A stretch of 6,319 bases of DNA from an uncultured Halomicronema sp. (GTDB lineage: Bacteria > Cyanobacteriota > Cyanobacteriia > Phormidesmidales > Phormidesmidaceae): contig CALCPB010000296.1 in the NCBI GenBank assembly GCA_937897665.1, positions 1-6,319 of the forward strand, given 5' to 3'. This document shows, one piece after another, positions 6,015 through 6,319 of the stretch; within the stretch, counting starts at the first letter, position 1, and each line of letters begins with the position of its first letter. The position numbers and the translations under genes are program-made. The notes beneath the pieces are model-generated. The model was not told the DNA's origin. It did no database searches and was given only the letters and a program-made list of their open reading frames with translations.

Positions 6015-6319
6015 CAAGTCAATTTTCATCTCTTGGTTAGACCTGATACTCAAATTAGGAATACTAACAGGGGCTTTCTGGGTTCGTTTGCTTATCTCGA
6101 AAAAGTCAGAAATAAGCAATTCTCTTGGCCGCTGATTACCGCTTTCTCATTACCATTTTTCTTGAGCTACAAGATCATGGATATGCTAGGTCAAGAAAGT
6201 CGGGTAGGCAACGCTTATTTAGCTATTGCCGTATTCTGCAACTTCTTACTATGGGTGAAATTTTGGCGGAAAAAGTCGAATCTTCAAGACTTTGGTCGGC
6301 CAATCTCAAAAGCTTTTTC
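6006..6319 (+). CDS. Start of an unrecognised membrane protein, cut by the right window edge
   Basis: The frame is open from a TAG at 5994-5996 to the window end. From TTG at 6006 it gives 104 codons; other starts are TTG at 6033 and the first ATG at 6177. The first 40 residues are hydrophilic. Two hydrophobic stretches then follow, WPLITAFSLPFFLSY (about 41-55) and AYLAIAVFCNFLLWVKFW (about 71-88), with basic residues after the second. This suggests an integral inner-membrane protein, in this context perhaps an O-antigen polymerase or ligase, but I see no diagnostic motif. The ATG at 6177 would remove the first hydrophobic stretch. The sequence looks more AT-rich than the dehydratase gene and has no HIP1 site. 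It is on the same strand as the dehydratase, separated by 168 bases. Confidence 0.5.
   Translation, partial: MKNQVNFHLLVRPDTQIRNTNRGFLGSFAYLEKVRNKQFSWPLITAFSLPFFLSYKIMDMLGQESRVGNAYLAIAVFCNFLLWVKFWRKKSNLQDFGRPISKAF

Overview
The window looks like a piece of a cyanobacterial chromosome. The main clue is the octamer GCGATCGC (HIP1, over-represented in many cyanobacteria), which I count six times: 705-712, 1097-1104, 3984-3991, 3993-4000, 4612-4619 and 4696-4703. All six lie inside genes and none in the spacers. The gene content is that of a cell-surface glycan (O-antigen, capsule or exopolysaccharide) locus. I cannot name the species.

Left part, minus strand (1-2854): three genes read leftward in the order ABC exporter (995-2854), FkbM-type methyltransferase (168-998), then the start of an unrecognised gene that leaves the window (124 to 1). 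The first two overlap by ATGA and the third follows after 43 bases, so they are probably one operon. A candidate promoter (TTGACA, 18 bases, TATATT) faces them at 3158-3187, implying a leader of about 300 nt.

Middle (2855-3926): about 1.07 kb without a convincing gene, separating the leftward operon from a rightward gene. It holds the candidate promoters, an imperfect 52-base inverted repeat, and a perfect 11-base inverted repeat just before the rightward gene.

Right part, plus strand (3927-6319): a full-length membrane-bound nucleotide-sugar 4,6-dehydratase of the CapD/WbpM/PglF family, with Met in place of the usual catalytic Tyr. Then comes a spacer with an ATGA-coupled 15-codon reading frame, a 95-base inverted-repeat element resembling a MITE, a two-copy 20-base tandem repeat, and the start of an AT-rich membrane protein gene cut by the window edge.

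How they may fit together (inference): the dehydratase would make a UDP-4-keto-6-deoxy sugar, the first step towards bacillosamine- or QuiNAc/FucNAc-type sugars. The exporter resembles PglK-like flippases, which move lipid-linked oligosaccharides across the inner membrane. The FkbM enzyme could O-methylate a sugar. The right-hand membrane protein may be another polysaccharide gene, but I could not identify it. I found no clearly new biological system; the best unexplained signals are the MITE-like element with its neighbouring tandem repeat, and the long divergent spacer.
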